Both the position numbers and the translations under genes were made by a program. Shown here in pieces: positions 22,111 to 34,063 of a stretch of DNA of 64,000 bases. Each line of letters starts with the position of its first letter. The stretch's first letter is position 1. The stretch covers positions 62,001 to 126,000 of the forward strand of contig SEMN01000638.1 in assembly GCA_005408345.1 (NCBI GenBank), written 5' to 3'. The notes under the pieces are model-generated. The model saw only the letters and a program-made list of their open reading frames with translations. It was not told where the DNA came from and searched no databases. Origin of the DNA: Macquaria australasica (lineage: Eukaryota; Chordata; Actinopteri; Centrarchiformes; Percichthyidae).

Positions 22111-23822
22111 CAACAAATAAAAATGCACTTTTAGCACAGACAACAAGAAATGGGACAGCAAAGATTCAGATATGACATAACTCCAATTAAGTTTCATCGC
22201 CTCATTATTAGTGACAAGAGCAAAGTATAAGTCAACTTTTTGGATATTGGAACTTTAAAGAGAAGTGCCTGAAATATCATTTTGCTAAATTAACTTCATG
22301 TGTTAATTCTTAATGTGTAAACAGAGACAGCCTCTGGTGGCCTGAAGGTTATCATAAATATGACCCAAGGGCGGACTGGCCATCTGAAGTACCGGAAGTT
22401 TCCCAGTGAGCCGCTACACAATTAGTACCAATGCAACAAATGCAACAAATGCAACAAATACAAAAAATACCAAGGGCTGTGCTGTGGTCACTGGTCCAGT
22501 CTGAAAAGCTCAGGGAAAACAGGTTCAAATCCTAAAAAAAGAAGCATTCTCATTCCTCAAAATATCAAGTTCTGCATTCAGCACTGCTAATGGCCTCAGT
22601 CATGACACTAGAGAGGAGGACCAGAGTAGCAGGATGGATTCAGGACCACGGTCCATTGAGTCCAGTAAAGACACTTGCAGCTGAGGCAGTAGGCAGAAGA
22701 CAACAGGGATTCCTGTTATACTGTACCAGGTTCCTGCACTGGTTTAATCAGAAAGTCTACTATGCTAAATAATCAAAGTTCTCAAAATATTTTGGTTGTG
22801 TGAGTAGCTTAGACTTCCCTTGCAGAGTTTCTTTCTCACACAAGGATTCTAAAGCTACTAAAATGATTTATGACAAAATACAATTACCTGTACAATGCAC
22901 TGCAATAAATACAAGTTACGTTGCTTATTAATGTTTTGTTATTGATACTACTTTAGTTGTTTGGGTGGAGTTTTTGAGAATGTGCTTTGTTGTGGCAGTG
23001 CTGCAGCGGGCTGCATTAAATGAGAAGGTGTTTCTGATTTGTTGTCCACCTCCCAACTTCCCAAACAGCCATTAAACTTACCAGAGTGTCGATAACAATT
23101 ACATAGTTATGTAATTATACTATTATAATCTTTAACTATTATTATTATTATCAGTGGATAATATTTCACATTGTTCTTCAAATGATGATTCTTTTTTACC
23201 TACTTCATTCTTGTCTCACTTTCCTACATAAAAATGAGACCTAGTTGTCTCTTGTCTTTTCAAATCGATGTGCTGCCAAGGTTTCTCAGATATATCTTAT
23301 AACCCCTTGCTGAGAGGAAGAATATGTGCTGAGTTAAGAAGACATAATAAAGGCACCTTCCTTAAATTCATAAACATACAAAGTTTATGATCTGATGATT
23401 TACCTTACTTACCTTGACTACTGTTGCTTTTAACAAAGTGTGTTTCTAGCATTCGCTGTGGGGAGAGGGGATGTCTCATTACTGTTGTCGCCATCTCTAT
23501 TTTCACAAATGCTACTTGGCCAGGTGCTCTTTGTTCTTTAGCAGCAGATTTACCAGCAGAAAAGAACATGATGTTACCTTTGGGAGTTTAGCGATTTGCT
23601 TCTTAGTTCTTGAGCTCTTTAGAGGGGCCTTGTGGGAGCATCTGGCTGTTGGGGGCTTCAGGCATTTGCCTGGAGGTACTGGAATTATATGCTGTAGAAT
23701 GTAACCTTGTATGTAGGTAGGGATGGAGGTTAGCTGTGTGAAGAAAAGAGAGACGATCAGGGAAGAGTGCTGAGAGTGGAGAAGGAGCTGGTCGAACGAA
23801 GCGAAAGACTAATGAAATCCAT
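22111..23822. other. Unassigned non-coding DNA with a short tandem repeat
   Basis: A three-copy tandem of a 9-10 bp unit (ATGCAACAA) lies at about 22432-22462. 'GGGCGGACTGGCCATC' at 22370-22385 is a phrase I associate with fish DNA-transposon remnants, but no partner end was found. Otherwise there is no recognisable gene. Confidence 0.35.
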
Positions 23823-23857
23823 AACACCTCTCTCTCTCGCTCTCTCTCTCTCTCCTG
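23823..23857. repeat. (CT)n microsatellite
   Basis: Imperfect CT/CTCG run. Chance minus-strand frames across it are rich in Arg and Glu and should not be read as genes. Confidence 0.85.
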
Positions 23858-24310
23858 TCGCTGCCTCTCTCGCTCTCAGACCTCGCTCACTTGACCTGTG
23901 GAGCCTCTGACAAGCAGCTAAATACCTTGATCTGAACGATCTGTTTCGTTCAGACACACCTCCCGTCTGATAGCCTCAGTTGACTCCCACTTCTGCTGCA
24001 ATGTCTATCTCGCTGGAGTCTCTTTGCCATTCATTTTGATCTTGAAAGACACAGTAATAAATAAATATATGTTGTGGAACAGTGCATAATGCATGGCAAA
24101 AAGAGCGGGTGGCATGACGACTGAACCCCTCTCAAAGGGGTACTTGAAGAAGATGAGATAATAGAGCGTGCACAGATTTGCACACACAGGGATGCCTGGC
24201 AAACACACACACACATAAACAAACTGATTTATGCAGAGGTTTGGTGGCCTGTAGCATCTTCAGCCACATACTGTGAGAGTTAGAGCCGGTCCTATAGGAA
24301 AGAGATTAAA
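23858..24310. other. Unassigned non-coding DNA
   Basis: Contains an imperfect palindrome around 'GATCTGAACGATCTGTTTCGTTCAGA' (about 23930-23956; the arms TCTGAACGA and TCGTTCAGA are inverted). No gene was recognised. Confidence 0.35.
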
Positions 24311-24311
24311 G

Positions 24312-24344
<33 letters not shown>
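24311..24344. repeat. (CA)n(TA)n microsatellite
   Basis: About 12 CA units run into TATATATA. The TATA end lies about 30 bp before a short frame with a hydrophobic start and a good splice donor (see findings). Confidence 0.9.
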
Positions 24345-26069
24345 AGAGCCTGCCTCAGATTCTCATTTCTAAACACTTGACAGAAATTAGGAAAAAGTTT
24401 TCCACAACATTTGGAGTGCTTTTCCTTTTAACTGGCTTGATCCCAAGTTCATGGAAGGTTTTGGAGACAAACATTTGCGTGGGGCAGATTCTCGACTGTG
24501 TTAAAGGACCATGTAAGTGATTTTACATGTTTTAACAATTTACAACCCTCTCTCCTTAAAGTTCTTGTTTATATACTAAATCAGATTCCCTAAGTTTGGA
24601 GGAAAATTACTCCTGCATAGTTTGTTGACTGGCAATGCTTTTTTCCAGTCCAGGATACATTTTTGTACCACACACAAGTTGTAAGGAGGTGTTGGGGTGG
24701 ATGGTGTGCGTAAAAAGCACAGGACTTTGACACAGGAGACTGGGTTTTGTGTTTTGCCTCCTGCATATGGTTAAGTTAAAGCTACTATAGGCCTGCCTTC
24801 TAAACAACGATGATTTGAATCATCAGTCGAGAAGTCAAATCTCATCTTTTTATTATGTGCATTATTGTACACAGAGTAATGCAGGATAACAGCACGGCAG
24901 GCTGTAAACTTTTACTGAGTCTTGTCTCAAAAAGACCTAACTAGAAAACTGACTGTGATGGAAGTAGAGAGTGGTGATGGAAAGCGACGCAGAGCAATGC
25001 GACTTGTTTCAGCTGCTCTGACGCTCTATTGGCTCCGGTGCTGAATGTAAGTGAACCAGACGCTAATACAGCCTCCTCCACTGTTCAGCGTGACAGACAG
25101 AGCTGTCAGTAGCCGCCAGGAGTGACGCTCCATGGTGTGCTAGGATTTTATATCTTAACTATGACCAGGATTATTTCTGGTGTGGAAAAGTCATGTTTTT
25201 GTATCACAGCTGATGACACTCAAACGTGAATCACGACAGTGGCAAGGAAAAACTCCCTTTAACAGGCAGAAACCACGAACACGTCACCCAGTGCAACAGT
25301 GTGGCTCACTGATGTGTTTTAATAGTTTTTTATGGCTCAGAGGAAGAAGAGATATTAGGCTGTGATACACACACAATACTTGTTAGTGGATACATTCAGT
25401 GTTGGTTTTGGTCTGAACATGGGATTTATTGATAATAAGAACAATATAGAATACCATCAGACTTTTAACAAAGTGTTTTGAGTTGCCTCAACATGACCAT
25501 AAAACCGATAATCAAGCATCCATGAGCAGAAATGGTGGAGAACAAATGAAATACATTGTCAGTGAACATTTCATTCATTCATACATTCATTTTTTTCTCA
25601 TTATGTTGATAGAAACTAATGCATGTGGCATTATGTTTCTTTCCAAACATATTTGCTCTTTCAAATTAGTCGTCATAAACAAACATTTACAAACTTTACA
25701 TTACTGGTGATGATGGCAAACAATGCTGTTCCTCATTTCTCACAGTCATTGCTTTACATTCATTTCTGTACAGCTTCAAAATGAAGCAGTAGACCCACTC
25801 CACTTTAACTGGATTACCACACAATGATGATATTATTTTATCATTATCATAAAATGTTATGCAGACTTAATGTCACTATGATGAATTATATTGTACAACT
25901 CAGGCAAAGTTTCATGAGTCAACTAATTGATATTTGTACCATATGGAAATGAATGCAAGCCAAAATCTATCTGAAAAGTAATTAAAAACACAATGACAAA
26001 TCATTCTACAGGACGCTTTGGAACTACAGTAATACAAAGTTCACATCATCTGAACACTGCTATGAGTCT
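24345..26069. other. Non-coding DNA with a small L2 3' UTR relic
   Basis: At 25229-25290 the minus strand matches the conserved block of the L2 3' UTR (AAAGGGAGTTTTTCCTTGCC and its downstream part). At 24400-24520 an exon-like piece ends in CCATGTAAGTGA. The remainder is AT-rich with no recognised gene. The TTAAAG at about 24776 resembles the left end of TTAA-type elements, without a right end found. Confidence 0.4.
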
Positions 26070-26073
26070 TTAA

Positions 26074-26468
26074 AGCTGGGGTAGGCAAAACCTTCCGCCT
26101 CTCTCTCTGCTGCCACGTATCACTCCGCTAAGCCCCTCCCACCAAACCCACAACTTCGTCCGGCAGCAGAAGGAGTCGGTTGCCCTGCAAAACCTCATGC
26201 CTTGTAGGGCTCCCTCACGGAGACCCCAGCCCCTCTCGCCGGGACTTGTCTTCTAAAAGACACCTCTACAGTGCTTTGCAGCCACAGAGCAGGGCAGTGA
26301 TTGACCAAAGTCTCCTGTCACGGGCTAGATTTTCTAAAGCCTGAAAACAGAGCCAAGAGGAGGGGCAGAGGTAAAAGTTTTCTCTCAGACCACTTGAATT
26401 ACAATATGCTGAACAGTTATTATGGAATTTTTGCCCAATGACGGCAAAAAAATACTGCCTACCCCAGA
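26074..26468. mobile_element. TTAA-flanked MITE, 395 bp
   Basis: The element is bounded by perfect TTAA copies (26070-26073 and 26469-26472). Its ends are inverted: CTGGGGTAGGCA on the left and TGCCTACCCCAG on the right, 12 of 12. The interior is more GC-rich than its surroundings and has no open frame of note. The TTAA duplication points to the piggyBac or Kolobok superfamilies. With only short terminal repeats and no transposase it must have been moved in trans. Good end and target-site agreement make this one of the most secure DNA transposons here. Confidence 0.85.
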
Positions 26469-26472
26469 TTAA

Positions 26473-27926
26473 GTAGTATTCATGTGTGGATTGATTTCTG
26501 CTTTACTGACTTCTTTGTTGACTAGTTCAGAGAGACAGAAAAATCGGAGATAGGGCCAACAGTTCATTGTGTGCATTCATGCCAATTACATATTCCAGAA
26601 ACATACTGTCTATCATTATAAGTGTATACACTGAAGGATTTGGATACGGTACATTGCACTGAATGCAAGTAAAACATTAGCATGCTACATTATAAAATTC
26701 CAGATGCACTAACATCTTAAAGTTAATATTTGTGCACATCCCTCCTTCAAATCAAACCTACAAAGCCATTTGCCTTTCATACACACACACACACACAGTT
26801 GCATCTTCAAGTTGACATGGTGTATCACCGGTCTATTGTTTGCCTGCGATTATCAAACCCACTCATGTTCTATTTCTGCCATGCATTAACCTTTGATGTA
26901 AGTGGAAAGCTGTGTGTGTCTGAGGGACACGCTATGATTTCAGAGAGCAATGCAAACAACATAGTTAGTTCTTACCACTTGGCAACATATGGGGGTGATT
27001 TGTGTTTCACACATTCAACTTGTCCTTTATCGTGCAGTGCACAGTTATTTGTTTTGAGGCAATTCTTGTGGTAATTACATTGTAGTCTTGTAAAGGCACT
27101 GCATGACAGCCAGAGATTATAGGAAGGACAGAAGAACATGGGATCATTGGATACAAGAAAGGAAGGGTCCAGTGTCCAGAGGAAACAGATTTGACAGAGA
27201 CAATAAATTGAAATAACAAAAAGAGAAAAGCAAAAAGTCTAATGGACACTAGTAGTTACTAGAGGCTACAACATTAACTAACCCCCCAATGCAAAAGTGT
27301 TGGACAAAACAAACACCACTGATGATGCATTATGGTAGCGTATTCATGTATTCTCGTAATATAGCAGGAAGTATTCTCAAGCATACGTTGCCATGCAAGA
27401 ATAGGGTATAAGGAATAAAATATGCATACTTCTTTTTGTCTTTTGATATTCTTATTGTCAGCAACAACGAGATATAAGGACTGTGCCTTTGTTTTTACAC
27501 ACTATTGTTTAACACAAATCATGTAAACTTTACATTCCTACTGATCAAGGCTGCATTACTAACTGGGCAAAGCCAGAAACTTCTACTCCCAAACATCTAG
27601 AGGCCCCTAGAAATTTGTTAGAGAATTTGCACTATTAAATTGCAATATTAACTAAAATGGGTCCTGCTTTATTCCTCTCCTTTCCCTTTCTCTCCTCTCA
27701 TCTTGTGGCCCCATCGTGTAGAGGGACCCTGTGTCAAAACTTAGTTTTAAGACCTTAATCATTATGAATTAAGTGTGCTGACATGTTGCATATTCCTACA
27801 TAAAATGTGTGTTTAATTAAGTTACTACAGACTAAATCACACACAGAAAACCTGGGGACAGGTAGAATTTTTCCAGCATTTGCACTGTGCTCAATGGAAA
27901 CTTGGAGGCAACAAGGAGTGTAGGAG

Positions 27927-27971
<45 letters not shown>

Positions 27972-28085
27972 GGGGTCAACAGATTAATCCAGCCATGATA
28001 CTGACAAATCAAATCAAAGCATTGCATAATTTTTAGTATCATTGGAACGAAGGAAAATGCATTCAGACAGCCATTGTTTCCCTGT
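26473..28085. other. Non-coding DNA with CA/GT runs
   Basis: A short (CA)n lies at about 26780-26799 and a (GT)n of about 21 units at 27929-27971. The frame 26730-27074 is chance translation across the CA run. No gene or transposon ends were identified. Confidence 0.45.
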
Positions 28086-28551
28086 TGTTACGGCCGTAGT
28101 GCCGAGAGTGTTTTTGTTGTTGTGGTTCTGCTCTCTCTCTCTGCTTCTCCAGGTACCACCCTCCCTCCTACAGCAGGTGATTGTGCACGGCTGGTCTCCA
28201 CTTACTCATCAGGATCAGGGGCAGGTGTACAAAGGCCGGGAGAGGAGAGGCAGACGAGGCCAGTGAGCCATTCTGCAGACTTCTTTCAGACAGTCTGTGT
28301 ACTGGGATCAGTAGTGTTACTCCTTTCTTTAAAGGGAGGGTGGTTTTTCTGATCATTATTTGTATCTCGAGTTGTGGTTACTTTGTGTGTATCCCTGCTC
28401 CTAGCGAGTTGGTTTTCTGTTCATTGTATTTTTTTTGATTAAAGTTTAATATATCCCTTGGTTGTGCCCATGCTTTCGTTTCCCTGATTCTTTTTCCCCA
28501 GGTTTCTTTTTATTGTTACTCCCCTCATCCCCTGGACGTGGGGACGTAACA
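28086..28551 (+). mobile_element. Solo LTR (466 bp), Gypsy-like
   Basis: It begins TGTTACG and ends CGTAACA, a perfect 7 bp terminal inversion with TG...CA ends. Flanks are CCTGT (28081-28085) and CCAGT (28552-28556), a 5 bp target duplication with one change. ATTAAAGTTTAAT near 28438-28450 could act as the polyadenylation signal, as expected in the R region. Overlapping frames of 62-92 codons inside it are not genes. It is most likely a Gypsy-type LTR left by recombination between two LTRs. The 5' AGT/GTT-rich part has no obvious TATA box. Confidence 0.75.
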
Positions 28552-28556
28552 CCAGT

Positions 28557-30344
28557 CATTTCACTATAATAATAATAATGCAATTTTAAGTATGGATTCA
28601 TTTGGATTTTCTCAGTATAGAAAATTAATGGAGATCAAGGGCTGCATAGAAGGTTGTGAAATGAAATCCAAAACAGTATGCTTTGAGAAATTGTACTTTA
28701 CCATACAGTAGATGTTGTCTAAATGTGCTCACAAAAACCCTGGAATGTTCTTTTAAATGACTGACAATTACAAGCTCAAACCACTCACTTAAACACTGAT
28801 CTGTACTTTCAAGCTCACGGTGTGGCAGAGTACGCCTGGCTTGAAGCAGCCTGCCCAGCTGTTTCTGACTGGACTGGTGGGGTGTGCAAACAAAGATGAC
28901 AACCTTCTTTTAACACTATCATATCAGGATGCAAATCAGCCAAAAATTAACATTTGCTCTCATCAGTTTTGAGGACAACAAAACAACAGTAATCTTTGTT
29001 GTGGGACGGACTGAATTACATCATTGTTGGAAGCTGGCCATCACAATGCAGCCGTTCCCTTTGTCACAGTGAAACATACAGACAACGGCTCTGAGAGGAA
29101 ATCGAGTGGATAGGAAAATAAAAAGAGAAATATTTCCCTTGTGATTAGGAACCTGTAATAGTGCATATCCCTCGTCTTTACATGTGGAAGCTGAAACAAC
29201 AACCCTCAAAGCTCTGTCTTTTTCCAGGCTCAATTTTCCTGAAACCATAGCTGAAAATCATTAACTAAAAAGGTAGCATTGTGCGGAAGTCATTTATAGC
29301 TACATTTTGTTGAGTAAATGCATCATAGCAATGAAATGGCCTACTCCATCTGCACAGCAGGTTAAAAGGAACCATTGAAAAGTTATTGCATTTAATTTAA
29401 CTTGGTGCTATGAATGATTTATTTGAAATTCCCATTACAAGAGGAAAAAGCCCTATTTTCAGAATGCCTAACGACTGGAGTGGGGGATACAGGCACATTT
29501 TTGTCCATTAGTCACCATACAAGTGTGAAAAAAAGGAGATTAATTTTAGTGTGGTAATGAAACCACAGTCTCCCGACAGACAAATTTATTTGGAGCTTTT
29601 TAACATGTAAGAGAGATAGATGGTTTACTGTGTCTGAAATAATTGCCTGTATCATGAGGGTTCATTAAGTTAAAACAGGGTGTGTTTCTAACTATCACAC
29701 TTGGCCCTTAATTGTTGCAATCATAAAGAGATGGAGCTCTTTCACAATTTAGTAATCTCAGTGACAGATTTACTGGAGGGGAGTTTTTGCAACCCCCCCC
29801 CCCCCACACACACACACACACTTCCTCTTACATCCAATGATCATAGACTTGCACTGCATCTATGTGATTAAAACAAAGGCTGGGGCAACGCTTTGGATAC
29901 AGGCTGCTCCTGAAGTACATAAATGCTGAAACAAATTACAACTACAGTTCCTCCAATGGCCACTAGATGCTGGCTCCAGGAAAACAATGTAAAAAGGTTG
30001 AGTTCTCTGCTGAAAGTCAAAACATTATTGTCTTATTGGCTACTATCACCACTTCAAATGTGAGAATTTCCAATTTTGTCACCACCCAATGGTAGTATCA
30101 TAAAAGACACTGTGACAGACAACAATGAACACTGCTACACAACCCCTCACTGTTTCATTTTTCTACAAAGAAAAACTTTGGCCATAATTAGAATTAGATG
30201 AATTTGATATGCATTGGAATCGCATAAGAACTGACGCATGGTGGCTTTGAACGGGAACCCCACCGATTGTACACATCAAAGTGTGTTTCCAGGAGTACTA
30301 CTGCAAAAAAGTAGTATAAAGCCTTTGGTGTCTCCAGAGGGAGG
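28557..30344. other. Unassigned non-coding DNA
   Basis: It contains a poly-C run of about 13 bases passing into (CA)n at 29793-29822. The sequence from about 29000 to 29640 is low in obvious repeats and could hold conserved non-coding DNA, which cannot be judged from one sequence. No gene was recognised. Confidence 0.35.
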
Positions 30345-31330
30345 TGTGTGAAGTCTGATAAATGTCCTCAAGTTCTCTGCACAAAGTCAAACACATTTTC
30401 AAGGGGTGTTGGACTCCTCCAGGGCTGCCCCTTGTCACCAATTCTGTTTGTGATATTCATGGACAGGATCTCAAGGCGCAGCCGGGGGGAGGAGAGTGTC
30501 CGGTTTGGTGACCTCAGAATTGCGTCTCTGCTCTTTGCAGATGATGTGGTTCTGTTGGCTTCATCAGGCTGTGACCTTCAGCATGCACTGAGGTGGTTTG
30601 CAGCCGAGTGTGAAGCAGTTTGGATGAGAGTCAGCAACTCCAAGTCTGAGGCCATGGTTCTCTGCTGGAAAACGGCAGATTGCCCTCTTTGGATTGGACG
30701 TGATTTACTGCCCCAGACGAAGGAGTTCAAGGATCTTGGGGTTTTGTTCATGAGTGAGGGTAAAATGGAGCATGAGATGGACAGGCGGATTGGTGCAGCA
30801 TCAGCAGTAATGAGGGTGTTGTACCGGACCATTGTAGTGAAGAGGGAGCTGAGCCGGAAGGCAAAGCTTTTGATTTACCAGTCGATCTACGTTCCAACCC
30901 TCACCTATGGTCATGAGCTTTGGGTAGTGACTGAAAGAATGAGATTGCGGATACAAACGGCTGAAATGAGTTTCCACCATAGGGTGGCTGGGCTCACCCT
31001 AAGAGATAGGATAAGGTAAGATCAGACATCCGGAGGGAGCTCGGAGTAGAGCCGCTGCTCCTTCGCATCAAAAAGAGCCAGTTGAGGTGATTCAGGCATC
31101 TGATCAGGATGCCTCCTGGAAGCCTCCACTTAGAGGTTTTCCGGGCACGTCCAACTGGTAGAAGGCCCCTTGGGATTATATATCTCATCTGGCCTGGGAA
31201 CGCCTAGGGGTCCCCCAGGGGAGCTGCAAAGCATTGCTGGGGAGAGGGATGTCTAGACAACCCTGCTTAGCCTGCTGCCACCATGACCCAGCCCTGGATA
31301 AGCAGAAGAAAATGGATGGATGGATGGAAG
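30345..31330 (+). pseudogene. Rex3 (RTE clade) LINE, 5'-truncated reverse transcriptase
   Basis: The frame 30348-31019 covers the second half of an RTE-type reverse transcriptase. It includes 'GCPLSPILFVIFMDRISRRS', the catalytic 'LLFADDVVLLAS' (about 30527-30562), then 'SNSKSEAMVL', 'FKDLGVLFMSEG' and the C-terminal 'IYQSIYVPTLTYGHELWV'. A frame break at about 31018 is followed by recognisable C-terminal sequence ('SDIRRELGVEPLLL') with in-frame stops. The copy ends at about 31312-31326 in (GATG)n, the tail reported for fish Rex3. The stretch 'GGGCTGCCCCTTGTCACC' near 30421 is the conserved RT site by which Rex3 is usually recognised. Endonuclease and N-terminal RT are missing, so it is inactive. 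Confidence 0.88.
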
Positions 31331-33970
31331 AATGCCTACGATAAAAACAACGGTATCTCTGGTTCTTCTGCATCAATTTTGATCTGTCAATCATGAGTCT
31401 GACAATGGTATAGGAGTACAGTGCTAAATCGGTGTAATACTCTTTTAAGGTATAAAAAGAAGTAACTTTGGGAGCTTGTTTCCCTGACTGACCGGTGTTT
31501 CAGCCAATCACAAAAAGCCTTTGAGTCCCTGTGAAATGGCAAATGGGCATTTTTAGCCTCTATAAGGTAATGTATTTCTGAGTAAAACAAATATAAACGC
31601 AGGGTAAAATTCCAAAAGGGATTTGATTAAATTGTTCAAGGATTTTATTTCATCGTTCAAAAGTGGCTGGGATTTAATGCGCAGGAAGTGTCTGGAGAAC
31701 CACAATGAGTTGAAGAGCGGAGGACTGTTCACCTCCTCCCACACCTCCCCATGTTGAGGGAGGCATAGCTAAGGGAAAATGTGCAAATTAACCCTCAACC
31801 ATGATCTCTTTGGAGTGTAAACAAAGTTTTTGCCAAGTGATATCCAAACACACACCTCTGACCCAAGTAGAGCCAGGCTGGATTACCAACCAGGCAAAGT
31901 GGTCAACTGCCCCAGGGCCCTAGACTCTGTTTGTTTGTGGTTATTTGATTAACTGCAAATTTCTTTTTTTGTCAAAATTTACATGGCACATATTTCTAAA
32001 TAAAGTTTCAGCTGGTCAATAGGTGCCCACTGCTATTTTTGCCTAAGGGCCCCTAGCAAGTTAATCAGGGCAAGCCCACAAACACATGATCAAGCGTGGT
32101 TTAATATGATTAACTGCCCTTCCCAAATCAAATTCTGATTGGATAGATCCATGTAGACATCCCAGAGTGCAGGATGAGTAACATTTTTATATTATGTTGA
32201 TTGGATATGGGCTTTTTTGTTTATAAAAAACATTGCCCCTCACAATTTGTTTAATCAAAGCTGAAAATGCAGTTTCAAATGCAATCCAGTTCATTCTTCA
32301 GGTTTCATTCATTTTTTTCCTTTCATTAAAAAACTTGAACAGGTTTGGGATACTAAAATGTCCTATTATTGATAGAAATGGCTTCAGAGTTGCTGTATGA
32401 ATATAGATGATATGGGCTCTAGTTGAGAATGACCTAAAGGGTGATAAACAGCCGTTTGGAAGCCAACAGAGTTTTGCTAAACGTCAGTCATTGTTCAGTT
32501 CATTTGCGTGGGTTGATTTAGGTCTTGCTTGCAGATCAATGCTTCAGGCTGGAGGAAAGAGTGGAGAAAATACATCAACATTTTAAATGCATTCCCAAAG
32601 CCAAGCCTTAAGTCTTATCCCTGCCCCGTGGGGACAGCCAACCTCGTCTCATCTCCATGTCAGTTGGTCGCTTTGCCTCGTTTACCTGCTCAAATTACAG
32701 CAACCGAAGATGGCATCTCATAGAACGGAAAGGAAAGGTCAAGTGCTAGAAATATTCTGGGTACCAAAGATGTTTTCTATGATTGTTCTCAGAGAGAGAA
32801 ATAGATACGATATTACCTCTGGTGCCATCATGAGACTTAAATAGTATGTTGGCTTGAATTTGTATTCATAACCTGCCTGTGATGCACACATGTTACAGAT
32901 ACAGAACATAATGGAATATTTTTGGTCTCTGCCTTACAAACAGATGGAATAATGGCAAACACTGCGGGCAGAGGAAGGAGCTGAGGAGGGTAAATTCAGT
33001 AGTGAGATTTTAATGCCTGAGAGAGAAACAGTAAATATGAACCATGCCAGTTTTCAGAGGTCGCCTGTGTATAATTTCTTTAATGTGGCACTTGAAGCTG
33101 AACTTCAAGAGGGTTTATATGGAAAACACACCATCTGAAAATGAATGAAAGGATAAGGGGGTGCTTTGCCAAAAAATCTGAGCAAACTTAAGCAAGGGTT
33201 GCAGGTAAATGTTGCAGATGGAGATCAATCCATTCCCTAATGCTATTTTTTTTCTCTCCCTCTCATTTACTTTAATGGGTTAATCCTCTGCCATACTGTC
33301 CATAATTCCAGTATGGAATGAGATTGGACTGGCTCCAGAAAGAAACTATACAGTTGATGTGAAATGCGCCATCAAATGGGACTGGACATGTCAGGGTAAA
33401 TGTCAGTGGTCTCTATTTCTCTAGCATTTATGGGGTTCACTGTTCGTCATCATTGAGGTTAAGGGTAAGATTAACTTTATTGAACCTTGAGGGGAAATTG
33501 TGTAGCAGTTTGACTTTTCCAAATCTCTTTTAACCCGATGATGAATTTTCCAGCAAAACAGGAAGTAACACTTGTCCTCTAGTCCACAGAAAAAATGTGA
33601 TTCCAAACAAGAAAGTTCAGATTTCATTTACTGATGCCTTAATAGAATTGTTCTCAACTGTGAGCTGTAAAGGCATTTTGGAGGGGGGCACACCTGACTG
33701 GGTGGAAAAATGTGGAGTTGATCTTAAATTAATTTGGATTGAGGTTTACCAAGATTTTAGAATCTGTATGGGGACAAAGAGAAAACAAAAACATGGGTTT
33801 TTCATCAAGCAAACTTGACACAATGATACAACTTACATTGTTCTGTAAGTACTGTGCAATAGCCTTACGTCTTTTTATAGTAAAACTCTGCTAGTTTTGG
33901 GCAAAGTTTAACTTGTTTTTAGAAGGGATAGAAAGAGTACTAGAATATTATACTCTGAGTAAACATCAAG
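31331..33970. other. Unassigned non-coding DNA
   Basis: At about 33455-33495 the sequence 'AAGATTAACTTTATTGAACC' and 'GAGGGGAAATTG' resembles, in decayed form, the LINE tails at 44.0 and 46.7 kb. At 31870-32060 'GGGCCCTAG' words recall old DNA-transposon remnants, with no ends found. Otherwise there is no recognisable gene; 32860-33180 lacks obvious repeats. Confidence 0.35.
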
Positions 33971-34063
33971 TGTTACGGTGAGCCATTTAGGCAGCAGGAA
34001 AAGGACCCAAACGCAGACAGTGGCAGGCTGAGTGCACCAAGTTAATTTATTAAAGAAAAACCA
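33971..34063 (-). repeat. Left copy of a ~92 bp direct repeat (LTR-like R/U5)
   Basis: It begins TGTTACGGTGAGCC and runs to AAAGAAAAA. The same unit recurs at 35300-35391 with few differences. On the minus strand it has AATAAA, then 'GGGTCCTTTTCCTGCTGCC', and ends CGTAACA. This mirrors the 3' end of the solo LTR at 63.2-63.8 kb, which has AATAAA and 'GGGTCCTCTCCCTGCTGCC'. I read it as the R-U5 part of an LTR in minus orientation. Confidence 0.7.

Noticed and set aside
22370..22400. GGGCGGACTGGCCATC as a transposon end
   Set aside because: The phrase is familiar from fish repeats, but no matching second end or target duplication was found.
23930..23956. Palindrome with TCTGAACGA/TCGTTCAGA arms as a regulatory hairpin
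   Set aside because: A single short imperfect palindrome; expected by chance in 64 kb and not associated with any gene.
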